From: Dokdonia sp. Hel_I_53
Lineage (GTDB): Bacteria > Bacteroidota > Bacteroidia > Flavobacteriales > Flavobacteriaceae
Assembly: GCF_007827465.1 (NCBI RefSeq)
Contig: NZ_VISL01000001.1
Coordinates: 1,033,501-1,097,500, forward strand
Length of the DNA stretch: 64,000 nt
Direction of reading: 5' to 3'
Below the pieces are notes generated by a model, which saw only the letters and a program-made list of their open reading frames with translations, was not told where the DNA came from and made no database searches. Below, piece after piece: positions 54,505 through 63,045 of this stretch. Each line of letters starts with the position of its first letter. Position 1 is the stretch's first letter. The position numbers and the translations under genes were made by a program.

Positions 54505-55449
54505 ATGAAAAAGATTTTTACGGTATGTTTACTCATAGCTATTACAATAAGTTGTGATGATGGGGATGTTACTATCACAGAATTTGACTTTGATCAAACT
54601 ATTGAACTTTGTAGTACTCCAGATAATAACCAATATGTATTTTATAATACAAATGATGCCAATGAGGGCATAGCAGTACAGTTTACAACTACTGAAGATA
54701 TTTTGAGTGAAGAAATCACAGAACCCAACTTTGCAATAATCGACAGTACATACAGTGTACGATTAGATGGAGGTCAAGATAGAGTAGTATATAGAAAATT
54801 TAAAAGCGCCGTAACAAATAACTATTTCTGTAATATTATCCCACCCTCAGAACCTATCGTTGATAATGAACTTATAAGTTATTCTACAGACTTATCTATA
54901 AAAGTCACAGGTTTTATGGATGATAATGACGGAATTCCTGCAGAGGTTGAAGATCCTGATGGATATAATTCTACAAATATAGGTGACATGAAAGATACAG
55001 ATCTAGACGGAATTCCAAATATTTATGACGATGATGATGATGGTGATAATGTCCCAACTCGAGCTGAGTATGTTGCTGATCAACTTGATAATCTTCAAGA
55101 CTCTGATGAAGACACTATTCCTGATTATCTTGATGATGATGATGATGGGGATGGTGTACTCACAAGGTATGAAGATGCAAATGGTGATTTAAATCCGATG
55201 AATGATAATTCGGATGTTAATAACCCCACTAAAGATGATTATTTAAATGCTGAAATCGCAGTTACCACCGTGGTTGATAGTTTTCGTATTCATAATTTTA
55301 GAATCACAGATAGAAGTGTTTTTATTTTAATGCAAAATCTAAGTTATGAAAATGCTACTGAAACTGTATTAAATAGAGAAGAACAGATACTTGGAACGTA
55401 CTCTGTTTCTGAAGATTTAGAAATAACTTTTACTCCGAATTTTAATTAA
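54505..55449 (+). CDS. Lipoprotein with Asp-rich calcium-binding-like repeats
   Basis: 314 residues from MKKIFTVCLLIAITISC; an in-frame ATG at 54430 is rejected because its extension runs through the palindrome and hides the signal peptide. Cys is followed by DDGDV, the acidic signal for surface export in Bacteroidota. Residues about 150-230 carry Asp repeats of the thrombospondin type 3 kind (DTDLDGIPNIYDDDDDGD, DEDTIPDYLDDDDDGDG), likely Ca-binding. Remaining domains unrecognised. The last eight bases overlap the converging Smr gene. Confidence 0.78.
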   Translation: MKKIFTVCLLIAITISCDDGDVTITEFDFDQTIELCSTPDNNQYVFYNTNDANEGIAVQFTTTEDILSEEITEPNFAIIDSTYSVRLDGGQDRVVYRKFKSAVTNNYFCNIIPPSEPIVDNELISYSTDLSIKVTGFMDDNDGIPAEVEDPDGYNSTNIGDMKDTDLDGIPNIYDDDDDGDNVPTRAEYVADQLDNLQDSDEDTIPDYLDDDDDGDGVLTRYEDANGDLNPMNDNSDVNNPTKDDYLNAEIAVTTVVDSFRIHNFRITDRSVFILMQNLSYENATETVLNREEQILGTYSVSEDLEITFTPNFN

Positions 55450-55984
55450 TATTCTGGAAAATATAAACCTCTGTAGCTCCTAATCCATACTTCTGAAAAT
55501 CTGCATCATAAAATTTCACATTGTCATATCTTCTAAACAACGTATATAATTCCTCGCGGAGTACGCCCTCCCCTACTCCATGAATAAAAACCATCTTTTG
55601 TAATCGCTTACTTATTGCAAAGTTAAGTTGACGACGAGCGGTGTCTAGTTGCAAATTGAGCATTTCATAATTAGACATGGCCCCGCTTCGCTCTACAAGT
55701 TTGTGAATGTGTAAATCTACCTCCATCACTGGAGCATTTCTCTGTTTAGCTGGAATTTTTTTTGAAGTATATTTTTTGGGTTCCTCTTTTTCCTCAATGA
55801 CACCCTCTGGAACCTCTGCCAATTTACTTTTAATGGTAATAGGTACTGCTGGAATGAGTTCACTTTCGTGAAAAATTGAAACAAATCCATCAATGTCTTC
55901 TACTTGAATTTCATCAGCTTTTTTTGAAATAATTACTCCTTCAAAATCGTCATCTAATGCTTGAACTTTATCGCCTATTTCCAT
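55442..55984 (-). CDS. Smr-domain protein (MutS2 C-terminal-like)
   Basis: 180 residues. The C-terminal half is a small MutS-related domain: VMEVDLHIHKL, KRLQKMVFIHGVGEGVLREEL and a final YGLGATEVYIF. The D-L-H and H-G-x-G motifs are those linked to nuclease activity in Smr proteins. The N-terminal half has small beta segments (IGDKVQALDDDFEGVIISK), like DUF2027. Role unclear: RNA or branched-DNA processing, or ribosome rescue as proposed for other Smr proteins. Confidence 0.83.
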   Translation of the reverse strand: MEIGDKVQALDDDFEGVIISKKADEIQVEDIDGFVSIFHESELIPAVPITIKSKLAEVPEGVIEEKEEPKKYTSKKIPAKQRNAPVMEVDLHIHKLVERSGAMSNYEMLNLQLDTARRQLNFAISKRLQKMVFIHGVGEGVLREELYTLFRRYDNVKFYDADFQKYGLGATEVYIFQNIN

Positions 55985-56058
55985 TACGCTAAGTGAGATA
56001 ACCTGTTAATATTTTTAAATCTCATAGTATTCTAACCTGATCTATGAAACTATAGAGG

Positions 56059-56066
56059 CAAAAATA
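56059..56066 (-). promoter_or_regulatory. -7 promoter element (TATTTTTG) of the Smr gene
   Basis: TAnnTTTG on the minus strand, 74 bases before the ATG at 55984. Confidence 0.4.
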
Positions 56067-56123
56067 ACGTATATTTACTACAGTTAAACCCCAAGTCTAA
56101 CTGTACTTATTAAAGTGTCCCTT

Positions 56124-58193
56124 ATGAAAAAATTATTATTTTTAAGTCTTGTCGCTCTTGGACTTACTGTAAAAGCACAATTATACGTTCAACCCACAAG
56201 TACAAATGCATCTTACGTATTTGTAAATGATGCCTTATTTTTTGTTAAACAAGATGTTGAGCTTGTCACAAACAGCACCCTAGCATCAGCCAGTGAAAGT
56301 GAAATTTCAAACATACTCTTACGTGGAAAAGGACAATTACTACAGGGACAAGGTGTAGATAGAGACAACAAAGGAACAGGAGATATATCCGTTTATCAGG
56401 AAGGAACGGTAAATCAGTTTGATTATAACTTTTGGGCATCACCTGTCGGATTATCCCGTACGTTAGGTACAGGTATTAGTGGCCCCGCTAGAGCAAATGG
56501 AAATACACCATTTGCTTTTAGAAATGCACCCTCAGAAAAAATTTTAAACCTGCCTCTTACTGTAACAAACAGTGATTCTGCTTTAAATAATGGTGGGTAT
56601 GATGGTTTTACATCTCCAGGGGTTTTATCTATAGCCCACTATTGGCTTTTTTCATATAAGTCTTCTTCTGGAGGATATGCAGATTGGACGCAAATAGGAA
56701 ATACTGGTGAGCTTGAAGCTGGTTATGGCTTTACGATGAAAGGTGTAAGTGGTACTGACAACACAACCATAAGCACTGAAACTGGAGCAAACAACTCAGG
56801 TGGCGCACAGCGATATGATTTTAGAGGACGTCCAAATAATGGAGATATTAGCGGTGTAACTGTTGGTGTTGATGAAGATGTACTTGTGGGTAACCCTTAC
56901 CCTTCTGCGATGGATCTTTCTTATTTTTTAATTGAAAACTCTGCACCTACTGCTGCCGGAAGCACAGAAACTTACGATTTGGGCTTTGGAGGCGGTACAG
57001 TGAGTATTGATCGTAAAAAAGTAATTACTGGAGTTGCATATTTTTGGGATAGTAAAGCTGGTGTTAATTCTCATTATTTAGAAAATTATGAAGGTGGATA
57101 TGGAACTTTCTCTCCTATGAACAGTCCTCTAGGTGCAGGAATGTATGTAGAGGCTACGTATCAAAATTATGATGAATTAGGTAACGGAATCGGTAACGAC
57201 ACAGGTCCAGGAGCCTTTTACGAAAGGAGATTTTCACCAGTAGGTCAAGGTTTTTTTCTTTTAGGAGATAGCAGTCAAGGAACGTCAACCCTCACTTTTA
57301 GTAACAGACATAGAGTTTATGTGCAAGAAGGCGCCGCAAATAATTCTGAATTTAGAACAGCACAAAATCAAAACCCTGTACCTGGCATTGGTGTAGAGAC
57401 TTTTTATCCTGACGTTACAAACATGGATAAAATTACTGAGATTTATCTTGCAGTTGGTATTAATAACTTATACACAAGACAACTTGGTATTGGAATTATT
57501 GAAAATGCAACTGAAGGATTTGATTTTGCTGTAGATGCACCTATTAATGGTGCACTACCCACAGATGTCGCATTTGCTTCTGATTACACAAATGATATAG
57601 GAAAATTAGGTAATGTTATTGCAGGAATTGGTAAAGATCAATATCAATGGGTTCCTCTTAAATTGCAGGTAGCAGAAACATCAGAATTTAAATTTAAAGT
57701 ATTTAGAACAGCAGAATTTAGCTACGATAATATCTTCTTACTAGACAGTTTAACAAATACATATCATGATATACTTAACGATGAGATGATTATTTCATTA
57801 GAAGAAGGTGTTTATGAAGATCGTTTCTTTGTAAGATTTACAACTGAAACAGCCCCTCCAGAAGAAGAAACTGAAGATGAAATAGAAGACAACGAAGATA
57901 TTAGTATTATTGAGCAGGATCCTTTTTCAGAAGAAGATGCTGTTTATAATTCGTTTATTATCACACAAAATAATAATGATGGTCAGCTAGAAATTTATAA
58001 TCCTGACAACATTGTTGTAAAAGATGTTGCCCTCTATGACATCACTGGCAAGCAAATTTTCAAGGAATTAGATTTAGGTAATCAAAATGAATATTCATTT
58101 TCTACTAAAAATTTAACAACTGGTATTTATGTCGTACAGTTCGTAACTATAGATGGTCTTAGGAAAGCTCAAAAAATAAGAATCATCAATTAA
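56124..58193 (+). CDS. Secreted protein with T9SS type A sorting domain
   Basis: About 689 residues from MKKLLFLSLVALG; an ATG three codons upstream gives the same signal peptide with an added MSL. After the signal peptide comes a beta-rich region with repeated outer-surface motifs (NYNFWASPVG-like, VGNPYPSAMDL) seen in many Bacteroidota secreted proteins. An acidic linker (EEETEDEIEDNED) leads to the C-terminal type A sorting domain: LEIYNP, VALYDITGKQIF, LTTGIYVVQF. Exported by the type IX system to the surface or medium. No catalytic domain is recognised. Confidence 0.85.
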   Translation: MKKLLFLSLVALGLTVKAQLYVQPTSTNASYVFVNDALFFVKQDVELVTNSTLASASESEISNILLRGKGQLLQGQGVDRDNKGTGDISVYQEGTVNQFDYNFWASPVGLSRTLGTGISGPARANGNTPFAFRNAPSEKILNLPLTVTNSDSALNNGGYDGFTSPGVLSIAHYWLFSYKSSSGGYADWTQIGNTGELEAGYGFTMKGVSGTDNTTISTETGANNSGGAQRYDFRGRPNNGDISGVTVGVDEDVLVGNPYPSAMDLSYFLIENSAPTAAGSTETYDLGFGGGTVSIDRKKVITGVAYFWDSKAGVNSHYLENYEGGYGTFSPMNSPLGAGMYVEATYQNYDELGNGIGNDTGPGAFYERRFSPVGQGFFLLGDSSQGTSTLTFSNRHRVYVQEGAANNSEFRTAQNQNPVPGIGVETFYPDVTNMDKITEIYLAVGINNLYTRQLGIGIIENATEGFDFAVDAPINGALPTDVAFASDYTNDIGKLGNVIAGIGKDQYQWVPLKLQVAETSEFKFKVFRTAEFSYDNIFLLDSLTNTYHDILNDEMIISLEEGVYEDRFFVRFTTETAPPEEETEDEIEDNEDISIIEQDPFSEEDAVYNSFIITQNNNDGQLEIYNPDNIVVKDVALYDITGKQIFKELDLGNQNEYSFSTKNLTTGIYVVQFVTIDGLRKAQKIRIIN

Positions 58194-58209
58194 AATCTAG
58201 GGATTCATT

Positions 58210-58488
58210 ATGGAGGAATATATGCTTCCTTGCCTAAACAAAAAATATCTAGGTTTCGAATGTATGGGGTGTGGCATACAAAGATCTGTCGCCTTACTTT
58301 TTAAAGGAGAGTTTTTACAATCATTTTATATGTACCCAGCACTTTATCCTTTGATACTGTTGTTGGGTTTTTTGTTGCTCAATCAATTTATTAGTTTTAA
58401 ATATGCCAATAAGAGTATTATTTTTTTAGCTATCTTGACCGTGGCTACAATAATCACTAGCTACATAATTAAAATGACAACTAATTAA
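58210..58488 (+). CDS. DUF2752 membrane protein
   Basis: 92 residues with two hydrophobic helices. The family motif GFECMGCGIQRS lies before the first helix; the Cys pair resembles a redox or metal site but is unproven. Sixteen bases after the T9SS cargo gene and 20 before the CCC-motif gene, so it probably belongs to one operon. Confidence 0.8.
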   Translation: MEEYMLPCLNKKYLGFECMGCGIQRSVALLFKGEFLQSFYMYPALYPLILLLGFLLLNQFISFKYANKSIIFLAILTVATIITSYIIKMTTN

Positions 58489-58508
58489 ACAACTGACAAT
58501 TAATTATT

Positions 58509-58838
58509 ATGGAACAACAAAAATTACCAAATGTTACTATTTCTCTAGTTTTAGGTATTCTATCCTATATTGCTTGCTGCTGTTCTTCTGGAATAGGAGG
58601 TGTGATTTTATCAGGAATAGCTCTTTACTTAGTAAATAAGGATAAAAAGATGCTCGAAGCTAATCCTGAAATTTATGAGAACGCTTCACAACTTAATACA
58701 GCAAGAATCATCGCTATTATAGGACTAGTGCTTGCGATTTTAACTTTAGTTGGTAGTGTCATATACATAATCACATTAGGTGGGGTTGATGCTTATATGG
58801 ACCAACAAAGACAAGCTATGGAACAAATGGGAATATAA
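58509..58838 (+). CDS. CCC-motif membrane protein
   Basis: 109 residues with two membrane helices; the first holds the family's triple cysteine (SYIACCCSSGIGG). A cytoplasmic segment (KDKKMLEANPEIYENASQL) separates the helices. Known as a small Bacteroidota family near DUF2752 genes; function unknown. The shared Cys-rich character with its neighbour is notable. Confidence 0.8.
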   Translation: MEQQKLPNVTISLVLGILSYIACCCSSGIGGVILSGIALYLVNKDKKMLEANPEIYENASQLNTARIIAIIGLVLAILTLVGSVIYIITLGGVDAYMDQQRQAMEQMGI

Positions 58839-58859
58839 TAATTACCTTAAATAAAAAGA

Positions 58860-58890
58860 GCTACACTGATCAAGTAATTAGTGTAGCTTT
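58860..58890 (+). terminator. Terminator of the CCC-motif operon
   Basis: An 8-bp stem (GCTACACT / AGTGTAGC) followed by TTTAAGG; only a short T-run. Confidence 0.55.
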
Positions 58891-58905
58891 AAGGGTAGCC
58901 CTAAT

Positions 58906-58940
58906 AAAAGACCATCTAGTAAATCTAGATGGTCTTTTTA
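58906..58940. terminator. Bidirectional terminator between the CCC-motif gene and rocD
   Basis: A 14-bp stem (AAAAGACCATCTAG and its complement) with a 5-base loop, T-runs on both strands. Confidence 0.85.
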
Positions 58941-58959
58941 TTAAAATATCTAATCAGTC

Positions 58960-60240
58960 TTATTTCTCAAACTCTTTAAGAGTTTTCGTAATTATTGCGA
59001 CGCAATCTAATAATTGGTCTTTTGTCATTACAAGTGGAGGTGCAAAACGAATGATATTGCCATGCGTAGGTTTTGCAAGGAGACCATTATCTCTTAATGC
59101 AATACAAATGTCCCAGGCTGTAGAGCTATCTTCCGTATCATTTATTAATATTGCATTAAGCAATCCTTTTCCTCTAACACCACTCACAATCGAACTGTTC
59201 TCTATAAACTTAGAAAGCTCTGCTCTAAATAATTCTCCTAATACCTGAGCATTTTCAGCTAAGTTCTCATCTTTAATCACCTCAAGGGCAGCCATGCCTA
59301 CCGCAGCAGCAACTGGATTACCTCCAAAAGTACTACCATGATTCCCTGGCTTGATTACATTCATAATAGCGTCATTAGCTAGTACGGCAGATACTGGATA
59401 GGCTCCACCAGACAAAGCTTTACCTAGAATTAAAATATCTGGCTTTACTTCTGGAGTACCAGAACAATGCTTGTCTGGACAGCTACAATTACCACAAGTG
59501 GCAAGTAAACGCCCTGTTCTCGCTATCCCAGTCTGTACTTCATCTGCAATAAATAATACGTTATGTTTCTCACAGAGCGCTTTTGCTGCTGATAAGTATC
59601 CTTCACTAGGTACATACACACCAGCTTCACCTTGAATAGGCTCTACCAAGAATCCTGCGATATTTTTTCTACTATTTAATGCTTCTTCTAGTGCCTTGAG
59701 GTTATCATATTCTATCTTAATGAAACCTTTTGTATATGGCCCAAAGTTTTTACGAGCTACGGGATCATTAGAAAAAGAAATAATGGTTGTTGTTCTACCA
59801 TGAAAATTGTTTTCACATACAATTATTTCTGCCTCATTCTCATCTATGCCTTTCACTTCATACGCCCACTTTCTACAAAGCTTTAAAGCAGTCTCTACAG
59901 CCTCTGCCCCTGTGTTCATGGGAAGCAACTTGTCAAAGTTAAAAGTCTCTGTCGCATACTTTTCAAACTTCCCAAGCATATCATTATAAAATGCTCTAGA
60001 AGTTAAGGTAAGTGTTTTAGCTTGATCTGTCATTGCTCCTACAATCTTTGGGTGACAATGTCCTTGATTTACAGCAGAGTATGCAGATAAAAAATCATAA
60101 TATTTCTTTCCTTCTACATCCCAAACAAAGACTCCCTCGCCTTTGCTCAGCACCACAGGTAGTGGATGGTAATTATGTGCTCCGTATTTGTCTTCTAGTG
60201 CGATTGCTTCTTGCGAAGTAAGATGGTCGATAGTGGCCAT
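58960..60240 (-). CDS. rocD: Ornithine aminotransferase with a cysteine-rich insertion
   Basis: 426 residues, class III PLP aminotransferase. Converts ornithine and 2-oxoglutarate to glutamate semialdehyde and glutamate. Start [51 protein letters not shown] Lys in ILGKALSGG (K274). Between the Walker-like GRLLA and KPDIL lies an insertion [18 protein letters not shown] with four Cys (249, 252, 254, 259) that Bacillus-type RocD does not have. Divergent from rlmD. Confidence 0.9.
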   Translation of the reverse strand: MATIDHLTSQEAIALEDKYGAHNYHPLPVVLSKGEGVFVWDVEGKKYYDFLSAYSAVNQGHCHPKIVGAMTDQAKTLTLTSRAFYNDMLGKFEKYATETFNFDKLLPMNTGAEAVETALKLCRKWAYEVKGIDENEAEIIVCENNFHGRTTTIISFSNDPVARKNFGPYTKGFIKIEYDNLKALEEALNSRKNIAGFLVEPIQGEAGVYVPSEGYLSAAKALCEKHNVLFIADEVQTGIARTGRLLATCGNCSCPDKHCSGTPEVKPDILILGKALSGGAYPVSAVLANDAIMNVIKPGNHGSTFGGNPVAAAVGMAALEVIKDENLAENAQVLGELFRAELSKFIENSSIVSGVRGKGLLNAILINDTEDSSTAWDICIALRDNGLLAKPTHGNIIRFAPPLVMTKDQLLDCVAIITKTLKEFEK

Positions 60241-60403
60241 AGTATATTATTTTGAGTATTAAAAAAATGCAATTCCTACGCTACCTTTATTCTTTCGAAA
60301 GCTCGAAAATTCAGCGGGGGAGAGAAATCATCCCTAAAACAGAACGTAAAATTACGAATTATAAAGGACGACTGAAAACCTTCTACACAATTAAGAATTG
60401 TTC

Positions 60404-60411
60404 TATTTTTG
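60404..60411 (+). promoter_or_regulatory. -7 promoter element (TATTTTTG) of the rlmD operon
   Basis: TAnnTTTG ending five bases before the ATG at 60417, suggesting a leaderless message and excluding the in-frame ATG at 60252. Confidence 0.55.
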
Positions 60412-60416
60412 CGACT

Positions 60417-61829
60417 ATGGGCAGACGTAAACAAAATAGACAAGTTTTTGAAAATATACCTGTGACAGATGCTGGCGCAAAAGGAAAAGCTATTGGTCAT
60501 GCACCAGATGGTAAGGTAATATTTATCAATAATGCCATTCCTGGTGATGTGGTACATGTACAAACTACAAAAAAACGCAAAGCTTATTACGAAGGAACAG
60601 CTACTGAAGTGGTTACGCTTTCGCGAAAGCGTACACAACCTCAATGTCAGCACTTTGAAGTTTGCGGTGGTTGTAAGTGGCAAAACATGGAGTACAAATA
60701 CCAGCTCGAGTACAAGCAACAAGAGGTGGTAAATAATCTCACACGTTTAGGAAAAATTGAATTACCTGAAATAACACCCATAGCTGGTAGCGCCGAAGAA
60801 TATTTCTATCGCAATAAAATGGAGTTTGGTTTTTCAGATTCAAAATGGCTCACACTTGATCAAATTAGATCTGGTGAAATCATTGAAGATCGTAATGCGT
60901 TGGGCTTTCACATAGCGGGTATGTGGGATAAAATTCTTGATATTGAAAAGTGTCATTTACAGAGAGACCCTAGCAATGCAATTCGTAATGGAATCAAAGA
61001 ATTTGCCACGTCAAATGATATGACGTTTTATAATGCGCGTAATCAAGAAGGGTTTCTCCGCACACTTATGATCCGTACAAGTTCAAATGGAGAGCTAATG
61101 GTTCTAGTACAATTTTTTAAAGAAGACTCTAAGAATCGAACGTTATTACTTGATTACATAAAAGACACTTGGCCAGAAATCACTTCACTCTTGTATGTTA
61201 TAAATGAAAAAGGTAATGACACTATTTATGATCAAGAGGTCATCTGTTATGCAGGTCGAGATCATATCTTTGAAGAGATGGAGGGTTTAAAATTTAAAAT
61301 AAACGCCAAATCTTTTTACCAGACCAACTCTAAGCAAGCCTATGAGTTGTATAAAATAACTCGTGATTTTGCAGGACTTACCGGTGATGAGCTTGTATAC
61401 GATCTATATACTGGTACTGGAACTATTGCTCAGTTTGTTGCGAAGAAGGCAAGAAAAGTCATTGGTGTAGAAGCCGTCCCAGATGCGATTACAGCAGCAA
61501 AGGAAAATGCACAACTCAACAACATAGATAATGCAGAGTTTTACGTGGGTGATATGAAAAAAGTGTTTAATACTGAGTTTATAAACACACATGGACAGCC
61601 AGATATTATTATTACAGATCCTCCGCGTGATGGCATGCATGGAGATGTTGTACAGCAAATCTTAAATATATCCCCGGCAAAGATTGTATATGTAAGCTGT
61701 AACAGTGCAACACAAGCACGTGATCTTGCGTTACTAGATGATATATATAAAGTGACTCGAGTGCAACCTGTTGACATGTTCCCGCAAACACATCATGTGG
61801 AAAACGTCGTACTTCTAGAAAAAAGATAA
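60417..61829 (+). CDS. rlmD: 23S rRNA (uracil-5-)-methyltransferase RlmD-like
   Basis: 470 residues from MGRRKQNRQVF. An N-terminal TRAM domain (AIGHAPDGKVIFINNAIPGD) precedes the [4Fe-4S] cysteines (CQHFEVCGGCKWQNM, plus C in EKCHLQ) and the SAM-binding LVYDLYTGTGTIAQF, DPPRDGMH and catalytic VYVSCNSATQARD. Methylates a uracil in 23S rRNA (U1939 in E. coli); other TrmA-like targets are possible. A palindrome copy inside the TRAM-to-cluster segment is read as TLSRKRT near residue 70. Two small membrane-anchored genes follow. Confidence 0.9.
   Translation: MGRRKQNRQVFENIPVTDAGAKGKAIGHAPDGKVIFINNAIPGDVVHVQTTKKRKAYYEGTATEVVTLSRKRTQPQCQHFEVCGGCKWQNMEYKYQLEYKQQEVVNNLTRLGKIELPEITPIAGSAEEYFYRNKMEFGFSDSKWLTLDQIRSGEIIEDRNALGFHIAGMWDKILDIEKCHLQRDPSNAIRNGIKEFATSNDMTFYNARNQEGFLRTLMIRTSSNGELMVLVQFFKEDSKNRTLLLDYIKDTWPEITSLLYVINEKGNDTIYDQEVICYAGRDHIFEEMEGLKFKINAKSFYQTNSKQAYELYKITRDFAGLTGDELVYDLYTGTGTIAQFVAKKARKVIGVEAVPDAITAAKENAQLNNIDNAEFYVGDMKKVFNTEFINTHGQPDIIITDPPRDGMHGDVVQQILNISPAKIVYVSCNSATQARDLALLDDIYKVTRVQPVDMFPQTHHVENVVLLEKR
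60616..60631. repeat. Iterated palindrome copy 14 (exact, inside rlmD)
   Basis: Read in the third frame as TLSRKRT, so the set of in-gene copies covers all three frames. Confidence 0.9.
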
Positions 61830-61830
61830 T

Positions 61831-62328
61831 ATGAGAAAGTTGATCTTACTATTTTTATTGATCATAGGACTCCTTCATACTTCTTGTGAAAGAGATGATA
61901 TTTGTGCGGCAACTACACAAACGACACCTTTACTTAGAATTGAATTTTATGACGCAAACAATATATCTATATTAAAAGCTCCAACAAATTTAGAAATTAC
62001 AACAGCTGTAGAAGGAGGAGATACGTTAGCCCTTGTAAATACTTCATCGGTTGCTATACCTTTGAACACAAGTGTTGATCAACTTGTATATTCATTTAAA
62101 ATTAATAGCTTAGAAGTAGATGAAGATGAAGAAAATACAGATGATCTTGCTATATCATACATTCGTCAGGAAGATTTTGTTAGTTCTGCCTGCGGATTTA
62201 GAGTCATTTATAATGACCTAGAAATAACAAGAGACGCACTAAACGATGGTAACTGGATTCAGGATATCGATATTTTAAACACAATAATAGATAATGACAC
62301 GATCACGCACGTTACTATATTTCATTAG
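61831..62328 (+). CDS. DUF6452-like lipoprotein
   Basis: 165 residues with a signal peptide and lipobox (LLHTSCERDDIC). One base after the rlmD stop, so co-transcribed. Resembles the small DUF6452 lipoproteins found next to RlmD and DUF6048 in flavobacteria. Contains two further Cys (one in DICAATT, one in SSACGFRV) that might form a disulfide. Function unknown. It overlaps the next gene by 35 bases. Confidence 0.75.
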   Translation: MRKLILLFLLIIGLLHTSCERDDICAATTQTTPLLRIEFYDANNISILKAPTNLEITTAVEGGDTLALVNTSSVAIPLNTSVDQLVYSFKINSLEVDEDEENTDDLAISYIRQEDFVSSACGFRVIYNDLEITRDALNDGNWIQDIDILNTIIDNDTITHVTIFH

Positions 62329-63004
62329 TATTTTTCTTTTTCTCACCGCCTCAGTATACTCACAAAATTCTGAGAAAGTCATAGATAACGATACTCTCAA
62401 AAAAAATAAGAAATATTACGGCCTACGCGTAGGACTTAATTTGTCTAAACCTATTCTTTCCATTATTGATCCTAATTTTAAAGGTTTTGGAATAGTAGGA
62501 GATTTTAGAATAAAAAAAAATTACTATTTAGCAGCAGCTCTTGGAAATGAGACTCGCACCATAGAGCTTCCTAATATAGAAAACACAACAAAAGGCAGCT
62601 ACATAAAAGCTGGATTTAATTACAATGCTTATGAGAACTGGTATGGTATGAATAATTTATTGTATGCGGGAGTATATGCAGGTTTTTCAAGTTTTACTCA
62701 GGAGCTAGATCGCTATACAATATATACTACCACTACTCCTTTTGAAGATGACATACGTATAGCATCCCAAGAGTTCAAAAATTTAAATGCTACTTGGTTA
62801 GAACTAAAAATAGGTATCGAAGTTGAATTATTTAATAACCTATATCTAGGGCTTAATGCCCAACTCAAGAGATCGATTATCGTTAAAGAACCAGAAGAAT
62901 ATGCAAACCTATATATTCCAGACTTTGGAAAAGTCACTGAGGACAATACAATAGGTGTGGGTTATGGTTATACACTTACCTACTTATTCCCTTTTGTCAA
63001 ATAA
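62294..63004 (+). CDS. DUF6048-like outer membrane beta-barrel protein
   Basis: 236 residues with a signal peptide (cleaved near SVYSQ). The mature part alternates hydrophobic and polar residues in short strands and ends YTLTYLFPFVK, typical of small outer-membrane barrels; it fits the DUF6048 family. The start lies within the 3' end of the DUF6452 gene. Last gene of the rlmD operon; the long-standing link with an rRNA methyltransferase has no known reason. Confidence 0.78.
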   Translation: MTRSRTLLYFISIFLFLTASVYSQNSEKVIDNDTLKKNKKYYGLRVGLNLSKPILSIIDPNFKGFGIVGDFRIKKNYYLAAALGNETRTIELPNIENTTKGSYIKAGFNYNAYENWYGMNNLLYAGVYAGFSSFTQELDRYTIYTTTTPFEDDIRIASQEFKNLNATWLELKIGIEVELFNNLYLGLNAQLKRSIIVKEPEEYANLYIPDFGKVTEDNTIGVGYGYTLTYLFPFVK

Positions 63005-63021
63005 TAATTGAATATTAATTA

Positions 63022-63037
63022 CGCTTTCGCGAAAGTG
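63022..63037. repeat. Iterated palindrome, variant (13 of 14)
   Basis: GCTTTCGCGAAAGT core, 17 bases after the DUF6048 stop and nine before the stop of the RlmL-like gene on the other strand. Confidence 0.8.
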
Positions 63038-63045
63038 TAACACAC

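Noticed and set aside
55858-55876. CACTTTCGTGAAAA as a further copy of the iterated palindrome
   Set aside because: Only 10 of 14 core bases match and it is inside the Smr coding sequence; chance similarity is plausible.
60276-60722. A 148-codon minus-strand frame overlapping the rlmD start
   Set aside because: Composition is that of a reversed coding sequence and it spans the rlmD promoter; no family similarity.
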